A stretch of 64,000 nucleotides of DNA from Corynebacterium sp. HMSC04H06 (GCF_001815935.1 NZ_KV823440.1:116669-180668), one strand, 5' to 3'. Numbered from the stretch's first letter, positions 20,060 through 28,251 are shown. Notes: generated from the sequence alone by a model not told the origin. Program-made: numbers and translations.

Positions 20060-20119
20060 CACCCAGGCCGCCTGCTAACGCCCAGGCTGCCCCAACCACA
20101 TACTTCAAGGAGTTCCCTC

Positions 20120-20722
20120 ATGCACGCATTGAACGCAATCTCTTCCCGCGCCCTCGCCGGCCTGACCGGCCTGGCCCTGGCCGGCGGCATCGTCGCCGCC
20201 GCGTCTGCCACCCCGGCCGCCCAGGCCCTGCCGGCCCGCGACCTGGGCCCGGCCAACCCGACCGTCATCGGCCAGCAGTGCGCCAACCCGGGCGATACCG
20301 GCCAGACCGTCGACATCAAGCGCACCTACTTCGACGGCTCCGCCGGCACCTGGACCGTGTCCAACTACAACGACGAGCCGCTGCCGGTGACCCGCTCCAT
20401 CAAGGAAACCAAGACCAAGACCTGGAACGTCTCGGCCGGCATCGACTTCAAGCTGCTGGATCTCATCAACATCAGCTTCTCCTCCAGCTACACCGACAGC
20501 CAGTCCTACGAGGTCGGCGAGCAGGTCGGCCCGTACAACATCGCCCCGGGCAAGACCGCGGTGCTCAAGGCCGGCTGGGTCGTCTCCGACTTCGAGGGCC
20601 AGAAGACCGTCTGCGGTTCCGACCACACCTGGCAGGCCAATGGCGGCAAGTTCACCGCCACCCTGCCGAAGGAACGTCACGTCCAGGTCTCCACCCGCGA
20701 CAACACTGATTGGGGCGAGTAA
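20120..20722 (+). CDS. secreted single-domain two-cysteine protein
   Basis: The 200-aa protein has a signal peptide ending TPAAQA. The mature domain has Cys in QQCANPGDTG, a run of alternating Thr/Ser strands (RSIKETKTKTWNVSAG, then NISFSSSYTDSQSYEVGE), VGPYNIAPGKTAVLKAGW, and the second Cys in KTVCGSDHTW. It ends STRDNTDWGE. The alternating amphipathic stretch is the kind of sequence seen in beta-hairpins of pore-forming toxins, but I cannot prove that. It shares the two-Cys layout with the genes on either side. A CAAGGAG ribosome site precedes its ATG. Confidence 0.75.
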   Translation: MHALNAISSRALAGLTGLALAGGIVAAASATPAAQALPARDLGPANPTVIGQQCANPGDTGQTVDIKRTYFDGSAGTWTVSNYNDEPLPVTRSIKETKTKTWNVSAGIDFKLLDLINISFSSSYTDSQSYEVGEQVGPYNIAPGKTAVLKAGWVVSDFEGQKTVCGSDHTWQANGGKFTATLPKERHVQVSTRDNTDWGE

Positions 20723-20724
20723 GC

Positions 20725-21318
20725 ATGGCGGGAAAGCGGTGCGCCGGACTCGCGGCGCTATGCCTGCCGGTGGTGGTGGCGCTGGGCTACCCGGCATCGG
20801 CGAGCGCGGTCTCCCCGGCGGCGGATTTCGAGCTGCCGCAGCGCTGGAACGATGACTACGCCCCGGGCTCGCACTGCGCGACGCCCGGCTTCACGGGCAC
20901 CTACGTCACAGCGCAGCGGCGCTGGTTCAAGCAGACCGATGCCACCAGCGTGGCCAACAACACCGATGGCCCCGTGCCGGTCAGCCACACCGTGACCCAG
21001 GCGCGTACCCAGACCACCGAGGTCGGCGCCGGGGTTACCGGCGAGGGCGAGCTGGCCAAGGTGCTGACCCAGACCTACGGCTTCAACTACGTTTCTGAAC
21101 AGCACTGGAAGCTGAAGCAGAAGGTCGGCCCGTACACCCTGCCGCCGCAGTCGCAGGGCCAGCTGGTCTGGGGCTTTACGATGCTCGACGTCGACGCCCA
21201 GGACGTGCGCTGCAGCACCGACCAGGTCTGGGAGCCGACCGGCAAGCCCTACCAGGCCAGCGCCCCGGAGGCGAAGTACTCCGAGCTGCGGCTGGGCGAT
21301 GCCCCGGACTGGGGCTAG
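20725..21318 (+). CDS. secreted single-domain two-cysteine protein, paralogue of the preceding gene
   Basis: ATG 20725 lies 2 nt after the previous stop, so translation is probably coupled. The 197-aa product has a signal peptide ending PASASA. The domain parallels its neighbour: HCATPGFTG versus QCANPGDTG, Thr-rich strands (SHTVTQARTQTTEVGAG), KVGPYTLPPQ versus QVGPYNIAPG, VRCSTDQVWE versus TVCGSDHTWQ, and a C-terminus APDWG versus NTDWGE. Sequence identity outside these anchors is low, indicating old duplication. Its stop codon and the facing treS stop both lie in a 12-bp palindrome (21314-21325). Confidence 0.72.
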   Translation: MAGKRCAGLAALCLPVVVALGYPASASAVSPAADFELPQRWNDDYAPGSHCATPGFTGTYVTAQRRWFKQTDATSVANNTDGPVPVSHTVTQARTQTTEVGAGVTGEGELAKVLTQTYGFNYVSEQHWKLKQKVGPYTLPPQSQGQLVWGFTMLDVDAQDVRCSTDQVWEPTGKPYQASAPEAKYSELRLGDAPDWG

Positions 21319-21320
21319 CG

Positions 21321-22823
21321 CTAGCTCAAGTCTTCGACCGGCAGCCAGCTGTAGCCGTAGGGGCCCAGATCGACCGGTCCCAGATCCACCGGATCGGCGG
21401 AGAAGTTGTGCAGACACAGCAGCCCGCCGCGCTGGAAGCCCAGGACCGCCTCGTGGCCGGTCTCGACTGCTTCGAACTCAGCCGTGCCCAGCTCGGGGTG
21501 GGCGTGCCGGGCGGCGATCATGCGGCGCACCGTGTGCAGCAGCGAATCCTCGTTGTTGGCCTGCGCGGCCACGGAGGCCCCGCCGACTACGGCCCAGCGC
21601 TGCGGGGTGCGGGTGCTGAAGCCGGCGTGCTCGGTCTCGTCCCACTGCATCGGGGTGCGCACGGCGTGGCGGTCGGGCAGGGCCGGGTTGTCCAGCATCC
21701 CAATCTCGTCGCCGTAGTAGATAAACGGGGCGCCGGGCAGGGTGAACAGGAGCGAAAACATCAGCTCCACCTTGCGGCGGTCGCCGCCCATCAGCGGCAT
21801 CAGCCGGCGGGCGATGCCCAGGTGGGCCCGCATGGCATCGTCCGGCAGGTAGGCCGCGTACATCTGTTCGCGCACGGACTCGTCGACCATCTCCAGGGTC
21901 AGCTCGTCGTGGTTGCGCAGAAAGGTGCCCCACTGGCAGCCGTGGGGCAGGGATCCGAGTTCGTCCAGGATCTCGTAGACCGGGGTGGCCGAGTTCAGCG
22001 CCAGCGCCTGGTAGAGGCGCGGCATGACGGGGAAGTTGAAGACCATGTGGAAGCGGTTGCCGGCGCCGAAGAACTCGCGCGTTTCGGCCGGCGGCTGGTT
22101 GGCCTCGGCGATCATGACGGCGCCGGGGAACTCGGCATCGATAAGCGCGCGGATCTCCTCGATGAAGGCGATGGTCTCCGGCAGGGACTCACCGCCCAGC
22201 CCGTCGCGCTCGTAGAGGTAGGGGATGGCGTCTAAGCGGAAGCCGTCGATGCCCTTGCCCAGCCAGAAGCGGATGACGTTTTTGACCTCCTCGCGCACCG
22301 CCGGATTGTCGTAGTTGAGATCCGGCTGGTGGGAGTAGAAGCGGTGGAAGTAGTACTGTTCGCGCACCGGATCCCACGCCCAGTTGGACTCCTCGACGTC
22401 GGTGAAGATGACGCGGATTTCCGGGTAGCGGTTCGGGTCGTTGCCCCAGACGTAGTAGTCGCCGTAGGGCCCGTCCGGGTCCTGCCGGGAGGCCTGGAAC
22501 CAGCGGTGATCGGAGGAGGTGTGGTTCAGCGCCAAGTCGGTGATGATACGCATGCCGCGGGCGTGGATGGCGGCGATGAGCTCCTCGACGTCGGCCATGC
22601 TGCCGTAGACCGGGTTGACCTCGTAGTAGTCGGCGATGTCGTAGCCGTCGTCGCGCAGCGGGGAGGCGTAGAAGGGTGGCAGCCACAGGCAATCGATGCC
22701 CAGCCACTGCAGATAGTCTAGCTTTTCCGTCACGCCACTCAGCGTGCCGATGCCATCTCCCTTGCCGTCCTTAAAGGCGTGCACCAGGGCTTGATAGAAA
22801 ACGGCGTTGTGGTACCAGCTCAT
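21321..22823 (-). CDS. treS: trehalose synthase-type GH13 enzyme
   Basis: The 500-aa cytosolic enzyme resembles maltose alpha-D-glucosyltransferase (TreS), which interconverts trehalose and maltose. GH13 catalytic residues are present: nucleophile Asp in GFRLDAIPYLYE, acid/base Glu in VMIAEANQ and transition-state Asp in FLRNHDELTLE; VRTPMQWD is also conserved. It is about 70-100 residues shorter than typical TreS at the C-terminus, so related activities such as alpha-glucosidase cannot be excluded. It is the last gene of a sugar-uptake operon and its ATG overlaps the upstream stop (ATGA), which points to use of the imported disaccharide. Confidence 0.85.
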   Translation of the reverse strand: MSWYHNAVFYQALVHAFKDGKGDGIGTLSGVTEKLDYLQWLGIDCLWLPPFYASPLRDDGYDIADYYEVNPVYGSMADVEELIAAIHARGMRIITDLALNHTSSDHRWFQASRQDPDGPYGDYYVWGNDPNRYPEIRVIFTDVEESNWAWDPVREQYYFHRFYSHQPDLNYDNPAVREEVKNVIRFWLGKGIDGFRLDAIPYLYERDGLGGESLPETIAFIEEIRALIDAEFPGAVMIAEANQPPAETREFFGAGNRFHMVFNFPVMPRLYQALALNSATPVYEILDELGSLPHGCQWGTFLRNHDELTLEMVDESVREQMYAAYLPDDAMRAHLGIARRLMPLMGGDRRKVELMFSLLFTLPGAPFIYYGDEIGMLDNPALPDRHAVRTPMQWDETEHAGFSTRTPQRWAVVGGASVAAQANNEDSLLHTVRRMIAARHAHPELGTAEFEAVETGHEAVLGFQRGGLLCLHNFSADPVDLGPVDLGPYGYSWLPVEDLS

Positions 22824-23119
22824 ACTCGGTCTTTCTTTTGGGGAAGGGTGTTACGGGGCGCGGCGTTTCGGGGCGTCGTGTTTTGAGGCGCCGTGTTGTG
22901 GGCAGGGGTGCGCGGCTGCCCGCTCGGTCCGATCCGGGCCAGGTGCGCGCGCTTGGCACGGTAGATCCCGTACAGCGCTAGGCACAACACCCCGGCCAGA
23001 AGACCGGGCCAGAGGACCGGTTCGGGGCGGAAGAGGTTGACCACGGCCTGGATGAGAGCCAGGGCGGCGAAGAAGCCGCAAAACCCTAGAGCCGTGTCCC
23101 AGAGGAGGGCGTAGCGCAT
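22820..23119 (-). CDS. small membrane protein in the sugar-uptake operon
   Basis: This 99-aa protein has two predicted membrane helices (about residues 5-28 and 35-52) and a polar C-terminal tail with imperfect repeats of P-x-N-T and P-R-N. The function is unknown. C. glutamicum also carries a small membrane protein gene in its tus trehalose-uptake cluster, so an accessory role in transport is possible. It lies 7 nt after the permease gene and overlaps treS by 4 nt. Confidence 0.65.
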   Translation of the reverse strand: MRYALLWDTALGFCGFFAALALIQAVVNLFRPEPVLWPGLLAGVLCLALYGIYRAKRAHLARIGPSGQPRTPAHNTAPQNTTPRNAAPRNTLPQKKDRV

Positions 23120-23126
23120 GCGGCGC

Positions 23127-23966
23127 CTAGCCCTTGACTCCGCCGGCGGTCAGGCCGGCGACGATCCGGTGCTGGAAGATTAGGACCATGATGATGAGCG
23201 GGATGGTCACCAGGGCGCCGGCGGCCATGGTGGCCGCGTACGGGTACTCGAAGGCCGAGGGCCCGGAGAAGCGCGCGATGGCCACGGTGACCGGTTCGGT
23301 GTCGGTGGAGGAGAGCTGGCGGGCCAGCATGAACTCGTTCCAGGTGGTGATGAACGCGATGATGGCCGTGGTAAACAGGGCCGGGGCGGCCAGGGGCAGC
23401 AGGATCTTGCGGAAGGCCTGCGCCTTGGTGGCGCCGTCGACGCGGGCGGCCTCCTCTAGCTCCCAGGGCAGCTGCCTAAAGAAGCTGAGCAGGGTGTAGA
23501 TGGTCAGCGGGAGGGCGAAGGAGATGTTCGGGATGATCATGGCCCGGTAGGTACCGATCCAGTCCAGGTCCCCGAAGAGCTGGAAGAGCGGGGTGACCAG
23601 CGCGATGGCCGGGAACATGGAGGCCGCCAGGATGACGCCGGTGACGATCCCCTTGCCCGGGAACTCGTAGCGCGCCAGGGCGTAGGCGGTGAACACGCCC
23701 ACCAGCACGGCCAGGGCGGTGGTGACCAGGGAGATGACCAGCGAGTTGGTCAGGGCGCCGAGGAAGTCGTTGCCCTTATCGGTGGCCAGGGCGTCCCGGA
23801 AGTTGTCCAGGGTCAGGTGGGTCGGCCACGGGGTCGTGTCAAAGGTGTGGTCCTTGTGCCGCAGGGCGGTCACGACCATCCAGTAGAAGGGGGCCAGCCC
23901 CCAGAAGATGATGAAGAGGATGCCGGCGAAGTGGCCCACGGCTCCCCAGGAGATGCGCGATTTCAT
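23127..23966 (-). CDS. sugar ABC transporter permease, MalG/TusG type
   Basis: The 279-aa inner-membrane protein has about six transmembrane segments and the EAA loop that docks the ATPase (EEAARVDGATKAQAFRKILLPL, about residues 172-193). It would pair with the upstream permease to form the channel. TAATG overlap with that gene indicates coupling. Similarity is to MalG/SugB/TusG proteins for di- and oligosaccharides; trehalose or maltose is the likeliest substrate given the adjacent treS. Confidence 0.9.
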   Translation of the reverse strand: MKSRISWGAVGHFAGILFIIFWGLAPFYWMVVTALRHKDHTFDTTPWPTHLTLDNFRDALATDKGNDFLGALTNSLVISLVTTALAVLVGVFTAYALARYEFPGKGIVTGVILAASMFPAIALVTPLFQLFGDLDWIGTYRAMIIPNISFALPLTIYTLLSFFRQLPWELEEAARVDGATKAQAFRKILLPLAAPALFTTAIIAFITTWNEFMLARQLSSTDTEPVTVAIARFSGPSAFEYPYAATMAAGALVTIPLIIMVLIFQHRIVAGLTAGGVKG

Positions 23967-25078
23967 TACTTGGCCTCCTTCGTGGACTTGGCAGAGGCGG
24001 GTACAGCAGAAGCAGGCACTGCCGATGCCCCGGCTTCCTCGCCCGCGGACTCACTCGGGCCTTTCTTGCCCCGAGACAGCCCTCGCCGTGCCTGGCGTTT
24101 GCGGGGCTCCCGGTCGGTGCCGGCGATGTTGGCGCCCAGGAAGCGGATGAGGATGAAGGCGACGAAGAAGATGAGCAGGAAGATCAGGGTCGACAGCGCG
24201 GAGGCGGAGTTGAAATTGCCCTGGCGCATGTCCTCGACGACCAGCTGGGAGATAGTGGCGGTCGGGGAGTTCGAGGAGCTGGAAATCATGATGACCGGCA
24301 GGTCGTACATGCGCAGCGCGTCGAGGGTGCGGAAGAGGATGGCCACCATCAGGGCCGGCCGGACCAGCGGTAGGGTGATCCGGGTAAAAATCTGGAGGCG
24401 GCTGGCGCCGTCTATGCGGGCGGCCTCGTAGACGTCCTTCGGGATCATCTGCAGGCCGGCGAGGATGAGCAGGGCCATGAACGGGGAGGTCTTCCACACA
24501 TCGGCGATGATGACGGCCAGGCGGGCGTAGAAAGGGTCGGTAGTCCAGGCGATGTCGGTGCCGAGCAGCGAGTTGACCACGCCCTGCGGGGCGAACATGA
24601 ACTGCCACAGCTTGGCGGTCACGGCGGTGGGGATGGCCCAGGGGATGAGGACGGCGGCGCGCACGAAGCCGCGGCCGCGGTAGTTGCCGTTCATGATAAG
24701 TGCCATGGCCATGCCCAGGATGGTCTCCAAAGTCACGGTCACGACGGTGAAAAACAGCGTGATCTGCACGGCCGGCCAGAAGTCGGTCGCGATAACCCCG
24801 GGTGGGCAGGTGGCAGCCACGCCGGACGGTGACATGCACTGGTTGGTGATCCAGTACAGGTAGTTGTCCAGCCCGGCGAACTGGCCCTCGACGAAGAGCC
24901 CGGTGGTCGGGTCGAGCTGCCGGTTACCCTTGAACGACAGGATGATGGCCCGGATGACCGGGTAGCCGATCACGATCGCCAGCACGATGATCGCGGGCGC
25001 GATGAGCCCGGCGGGCATCCAGGCCCGAGACTTGGGCGCGGGGCGGCGCCGGTGGGCGGTTTTCTCGGTCACGCGCAT
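23966..25078 (-). CDS. sugar ABC transporter permease, MalF/TusF type
   Basis: This 370-aa permease has an N-terminal cytosolic basic stretch, membrane helices beginning near residue 18, a large periplasmic-side loop and the EAA docking loop (YEAARIDGASRLQIFTRITL). A C-terminal tail of about 50 residues rich in K, R, E and A is longer than usual for the family. SD AGAAAGG precedes ATG 25078. It is separated from the binding-protein gene by a 240-bp gap with a strong hairpin. Confidence 0.9.
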   Translation of the reverse strand: MRVTEKTAHRRRPAPKSRAWMPAGLIAPAIIVLAIVIGYPVIRAIILSFKGNRQLDPTTGLFVEGQFAGLDNYLYWITNQCMSPSGVAATCPPGVIATDFWPAVQITLFFTVVTVTLETILGMAMALIMNGNYRGRGFVRAAVLIPWAIPTAVTAKLWQFMFAPQGVVNSLLGTDIAWTTDPFYARLAVIIADVWKTSPFMALLILAGLQMIPKDVYEAARIDGASRLQIFTRITLPLVRPALMVAILFRTLDALRMYDLPVIMISSSSNSPTATISQLVVEDMRQGNFNSASALSTLIFLLIFFVAFILIRFLGANIAGTDREPRKRQARRGLSRGKKGPSESAGEEAGASAVPASAVPASAKSTKEAK

Positions 25079-25212
25079 GGCCTTTCTGATGCTTGCTGTG
25101 GTGTTGTGTGCTTACCGCTGCTGTGCGGCGTGCAATGGTTTGCACCGAGGATGGCACTGATCATAACGCACGGCCCCGACGCAGCCTCGAAACTCACCGT
25201 GTTCATGCAAAA

Positions 25213-25255
25213 GCGAACGATGCCACCTCGCCGCACGGGAAGGGGCATCGTTCGC
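25213..25255 (-). terminator. intercistronic hairpin between binding-protein and permease genes
   Basis: GCGAACGATGCC (25213-25224) and GGCATCGTTCGC (25244-25255) form a perfect 12-bp stem with a 19-nt loop. On the minus strand it is followed by TTTTGC. It lies about 60 nt after the binding-protein stop and can act as a partial terminator or 3-prime stabiliser, letting the binding protein be made in excess over the permeases. Confidence 0.65.
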
Positions 25256-25317
25256 TAGATCGGTGTCCGGCCGGACCGGGGTGGGCCTTAGGCCGGGACG
25301 TTCTAGACCTGGAAGGT

Positions 25318-26598
25318 TTAGGCCTGGGAGGCTGACTCGATGGCGGCCTTCATGTCCTTGGTGGCGTCGTCAACGCTCTTGCCGTCGGTGATGGCGGCGT
25401 AGGCGTTGTCCTGGATTGCCTTGGAGATGGCGGAGTAGAACGGGGAGACCGGACGCGGGGAGGCGGCCTCCAGGGACTCCTTCAGGGCCGGCAGGTAGGG
25501 GAACTTCTCGATGAGCTCCGGGTCATCGTAGATCGCGGCCAGCACCGGCGGGAAGGAGGCTTCCGCGAAGGAGGTCTGGTTTTCCTCGTTGATGATGTAC
25601 TCGATGAAGTCGCGGGCCGTGGCCTTGTACTCGGAGTTGATGTTGATGCCGTTGTTGTAGCCGCCCAGGGTGGACACGCCCACGCCGTCCTTGGCGACCA
25701 GCGGCTGGACCTCGAACTTGCCCTGGGTCTCCGGGGATTCCTCGGCGTTGGTGTACATGTACGGCCAGTTGATGGCGAAGGCGGACTTGCCCTCGGTGAA
25801 CGCCAGGTTGGTCTCCTCCTCGGTGGCGGCGGTCGAGTCCGGGGAGATGGTGCCGTCCTCGTAGGCGTCGACCAGGGCCTGCAGCCCCTCCTTGGCCTCG
25901 GCGGAGTCGACGGTGATGGTGCCGTCGTCGGCCAGGACCTTGCCGCCCCAGCCCTCGATGAACCCGACGCTGTTGACGGTCAGACCCTCGTACTGCTTGA
26001 GCTGGGTGGTCAGGCAGTCGGTGTCGTCCTTGAGCGCCTCGCAGGCGGACTTGACGTCGTCGAAGGTGGAGACCTCCTCGGGGGCGAGCTCCGTGTTGCG
26101 GTAGAGCAGCTGGCCGTTGGTGTTCTGCGGCAGGGCGTAGAGGGTGTCGTTGTAGGTGGCGGACTCGACGGTGGCCGGCAGTAGGCCGTCGGTGTTGACA
26201 GCCAGGTCCTCGGTCAGCGGGGCGAGCCACTGGTTGGCGGCGAAGTCGGCGGTCCAGACGACGTCGAGTGCCATCACGTCGTAGTCGGAGTTGCCGGCCT
26301 GCAGGGACTGCACGAGGGTCTCCCGCTGGGCGTCGGCCTCACCGGCGAGCTCTTCGAGGGTGACTTTCTCCTCGGGGTGCTCCTCGTTCCACTTCTCGAT
26401 GATGGGCTGGATCTTGTCCGTGTCGTTCTTGCCCATGGCGAAGGTGATGGGGCCACGGCCGTCGGTGTTTTCGGTGGAGGAGCCGTCGGCGTTGGAGCTG
26501 CCGGAGTCGGAGCTGCACGCGGAAAGCGCCAGGGCGAGGGCGGCGGTGCTGGCGATGACGCCGTTGCGCACGGCGCGCCGGGAAGGTGACTGCATCAT
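25318..26598 (-). CDS. sugar ABC transporter substrate-binding lipoprotein
   Basis: The 426-aa protein has a lipoprotein signal (LALALSACSSD, Cys about 28), a Ser/Gly/Asp linker and the bilobal fold of cluster-B (MalE-like) sugar-binding proteins, with KIQPIIEKWNEEHP and AFTEGKSAFAINWPYMY-like segments. It starts the operon binding protein - two permeases - small membrane protein - treS. A -10 TATAAC (26642-26637) and SD GAAAGG lie upstream. No nucleotide-binding subunit is encoded in this window, so a shared MsiK-type ATPase elsewhere is needed. Trehalose or maltose is inferred. Confidence 0.88.
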   Translation of the reverse strand: MMQSPSRRAVRNGVIASTAALALALSACSSDSGSSNADGSSTENTDGRGPITFAMGKNDTDKIQPIIEKWNEEHPEEKVTLEELAGEADAQRETLVQSLQAGNSDYDVMALDVVWTADFAANQWLAPLTEDLAVNTDGLLPATVESATYNDTLYALPQNTNGQLLYRNTELAPEEVSTFDDVKSACEALKDDTDCLTTQLKQYEGLTVNSVGFIEGWGGKVLADDGTITVDSAEAKEGLQALVDAYEDGTISPDSTAATEEETNLAFTEGKSAFAINWPYMYTNAEESPETQGKFEVQPLVAKDGVGVSTLGGYNNGININSEYKATARDFIEYIINEENQTSFAEASFPPVLAAIYDDPELIEKFPYLPALKESLEAASPRPVSPFYSAISKAIQDNAYAAITDGKSVDDATKDMKAAIESASQA

Positions 26599-26636
26599 AG
26601 TGATTTACCTTTCGGGAAACAGTAGGTGTATTCCAG

Positions 26637-26642
26637 GTTATA
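26637..26642 (-). promoter_or_regulatory. -10 element of the sugar-uptake operon
   Basis: TATAAC on the minus strand, 38 nt before the binding-protein ATG; the leader would be about 30 nt with SD GAAAGG. No clear -35 is visible. Confidence 0.4.
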
Positions 26643-26756
26643 TTCACCAACGTCCGGAAGAATAGTTTTTGGGGTTCTTGCCCCACGCCGGGGGTAGCGG
26701 GCCCGGCACCACTCTCGCCCACAGGGCAGGTGGGCCCGGCGGGTATTGTTTGGGTT

Positions 26757-27725
26757 ATGACTGAGCGAAACGAAACTGAGCACAACGATGCCGTGCACAA
26801 CAGCAGCGATCTGGACCTGGACCGCATCCGCGCCGCACTGTCCGGCCTTTACAGCACCGTTGACTACAAGGAACAGACGGGATCCACGAACACGGATCTG
26901 CTGGGGGCTAACGATGTCGCCGACGGCACCGTCCTCCTCGCCAACGAGCAGGTCAGCGGCAAGGGCCGCCTAGGCCGCAGCTGGGTTGCCCCGGCCGGCA
27001 AGCAGCTCATCTTCTCGGTCTTGCTGCTCCCGGATTCCCTCGAGCACCTGGGCACCCTACCCCTGGCGGGCGGACTGGCGGTGACCGACACCGTTGAGGG
27101 ATCCGTCCTGAAGTGGCCGAACGATGTCCACATCGACGGCAACAAGCTCTGCGGAATCCTCGCCGAGGCCGGCCCGGTCGGCGCTGCCTTCAAGTCGGGC
27201 GGTTTCAAGACCGGCGAGTTCAAGGGCGGCGAGTTCAAGTCCGGCAAGGCCACCGGCGAGCTGAACAAGGCTGAGCTTAACAAGGCTGAGATCAACAAGG
27301 CCGAGCTGAACAAGGCCGAGGTCGCCCCTAAGACCGAGGCAGCCCCCAAAACCGAGGCCGGTGCCTCCCCGAGCGCCCGCGTCGTGCTGGGCATGGGCCT
27401 GAATGTCACCCTGACCCGGGAGGACCTGCCGATTGAGAAGGCGACATCGCTAGCGCTGGAGGGCCGCGACACGGACCGCACCCAGCTGGCGATTGACCTG
27501 CTGACCAACCTGCGCCGCCGCATCGCGCAGTGGCAGAACCAGGATCCGCAGCTGATGCGGGACTACCGCGCGGTGTGCTCGTCGATTGGCCAGGAGGTGC
27601 GCTTGGAGGCGCCGACGGGTGATGTGGAGGGCATCGTTGAGGGCGTTGCCGACGACGGCCGCATCAACGTCGGCGGCGAGTACTACTCGGCCGGCGACGT
27701 GACCCACCTGCGGCCGCAGCACTAG
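26757..27725 (+). CDS. birA: biotin-protein ligase BirA with pentapeptide-repeat insertion
   Basis: BirA activates biotin with ATP and attaches it to the AMKM lysine of Pyc, AccBC and the second BC-BCCP protein in this window. There is no N-terminal DNA-binding domain. Catalytic landmarks are QTGSTNTDLL, KGRLGRSWVAP (the GRGRxGR-like loop), LKWPNDVHIDGNKLCGILAEA and VVLGMGLNV. Between CGILAEA and VVLGMGLNV, where homologues have only a short loop, there are about 60 extra residues (about 140-205) made of two blocks of pentapeptide repeats. The 322-aa length reflects this. ATG 26757 follows TATTGT with 7 nt between, so it is probably leaderless. Confidence 0.92.
   Translation: MTERNETEHNDAVHNSSDLDLDRIRAALSGLYSTVDYKEQTGSTNTDLLGANDVADGTVLLANEQVSGKGRLGRSWVAPAGKQLIFSVLLLPDSLEHLGTLPLAGGLAVTDTVEGSVLKWPNDVHIDGNKLCGILAEAGPVGAAFKSGGFKTGEFKGGEFKSGKATGELNKAELNKAEINKAELNKAEVAPKTEAAPKTEAGASPSARVVLGMGLNVTLTREDLPIEKATSLALEGRDTDRTQLAIDLLTNLRRRIAQWQNQDPQLMRDYRAVCSSIGQEVRLEAPTGDVEGIVEGVADDGRINVGGEYYSAGDVTHLRPQH
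27189..27317 (+). repeat. two blocks of 15-bp tandem repeats inside birA
   Basis: Block 1 (27189-27248) encodes four F-K-x-G-x pentapeptides; block 2 (27258-27317) encodes four (E-L/I-N-K-A) pentapeptides. Each unit is 15 bp and stays in frame, so copy-number change would not disrupt birA. Confidence 0.85.
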
Positions 27726-27780
27726 AAACCTCCACCGCCCCTTCGCCGCCGATGCCATCCCGGGTAAGCTTTAGGGCGCT

Positions 27781-28251
27781 ATGGGATATATGACGATGGG
27801 GCCCGGTGAGGCCAAGCGGGTTGACGTGACCGCGCCTTTCCGCACGCTCGTCTTCCCGCTGCTGGAGCTCATCCTGATTACGGGGGTGTGCTGGATAGCC
27901 ATCGGCTGGCTGGACGCGCAGGGGGCGGACCTGCGCCTGCGCAACGCGCTGGTCGTGCTGTGGGGCGCGCTCAGCGTGTGGCGCTTCGTGCTGCCGGTCA
28001 TCCGTTCTCGCCGGAAGCGTTTCATCGTCACGGACCGGCGGGTTATCGCCCGGGCGGCCCGGCTGGGGGGCCGGCCGGATTCGATTCCGCTGCGCGACAT
28101 CGTGGGGGCGCGGCGTCGCCGGGGCGGGATTTCGCTGGCGATCCGCGGCTACGACCAGGCGCTGTACTTCCCGGACGTGCCGAAGACCAAGAAGGTCGAG
28201 GCGGCCATCGGGGATCAGCTGCGAGCGCTGCGATCTCCCATCTGGCGCTAG
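27781..28251 (+). CDS. PH-domain membrane protein
   Basis: The 156-aa protein has two N-terminal membrane helices (about residues 22-42 and 52-70) followed by a cytosolic bacterial PH-like domain: RFIVTDRRVIARAARLG and IPLRDIVGARRRRGG. The function is unknown. A gene of this kind also lies between birA and purK in C. glutamicum. TAAGCT (27765-27770) is a possible -10; no SD is evident. Confidence 0.75.
   Translation: MGYMTMGPGEAKRVDVTAPFRTLVFPLLELILITGVCWIAIGWLDAQGADLRLRNALVVLWGALSVWRFVLPVIRSRRKRFIVTDRRVIARAARLGGRPDSIPLRDIVGARRRRGGISLAIRGYDQALYFPDVPKTKKVEAAIGDQLRALRSPIWR

Noticed and set aside
27189..27317. Frameshift or pseudogene status for birA because of the repeats
   Set aside because: All repeat units are multiples of 3 and the catalytic segments on both sides stay in one open frame.
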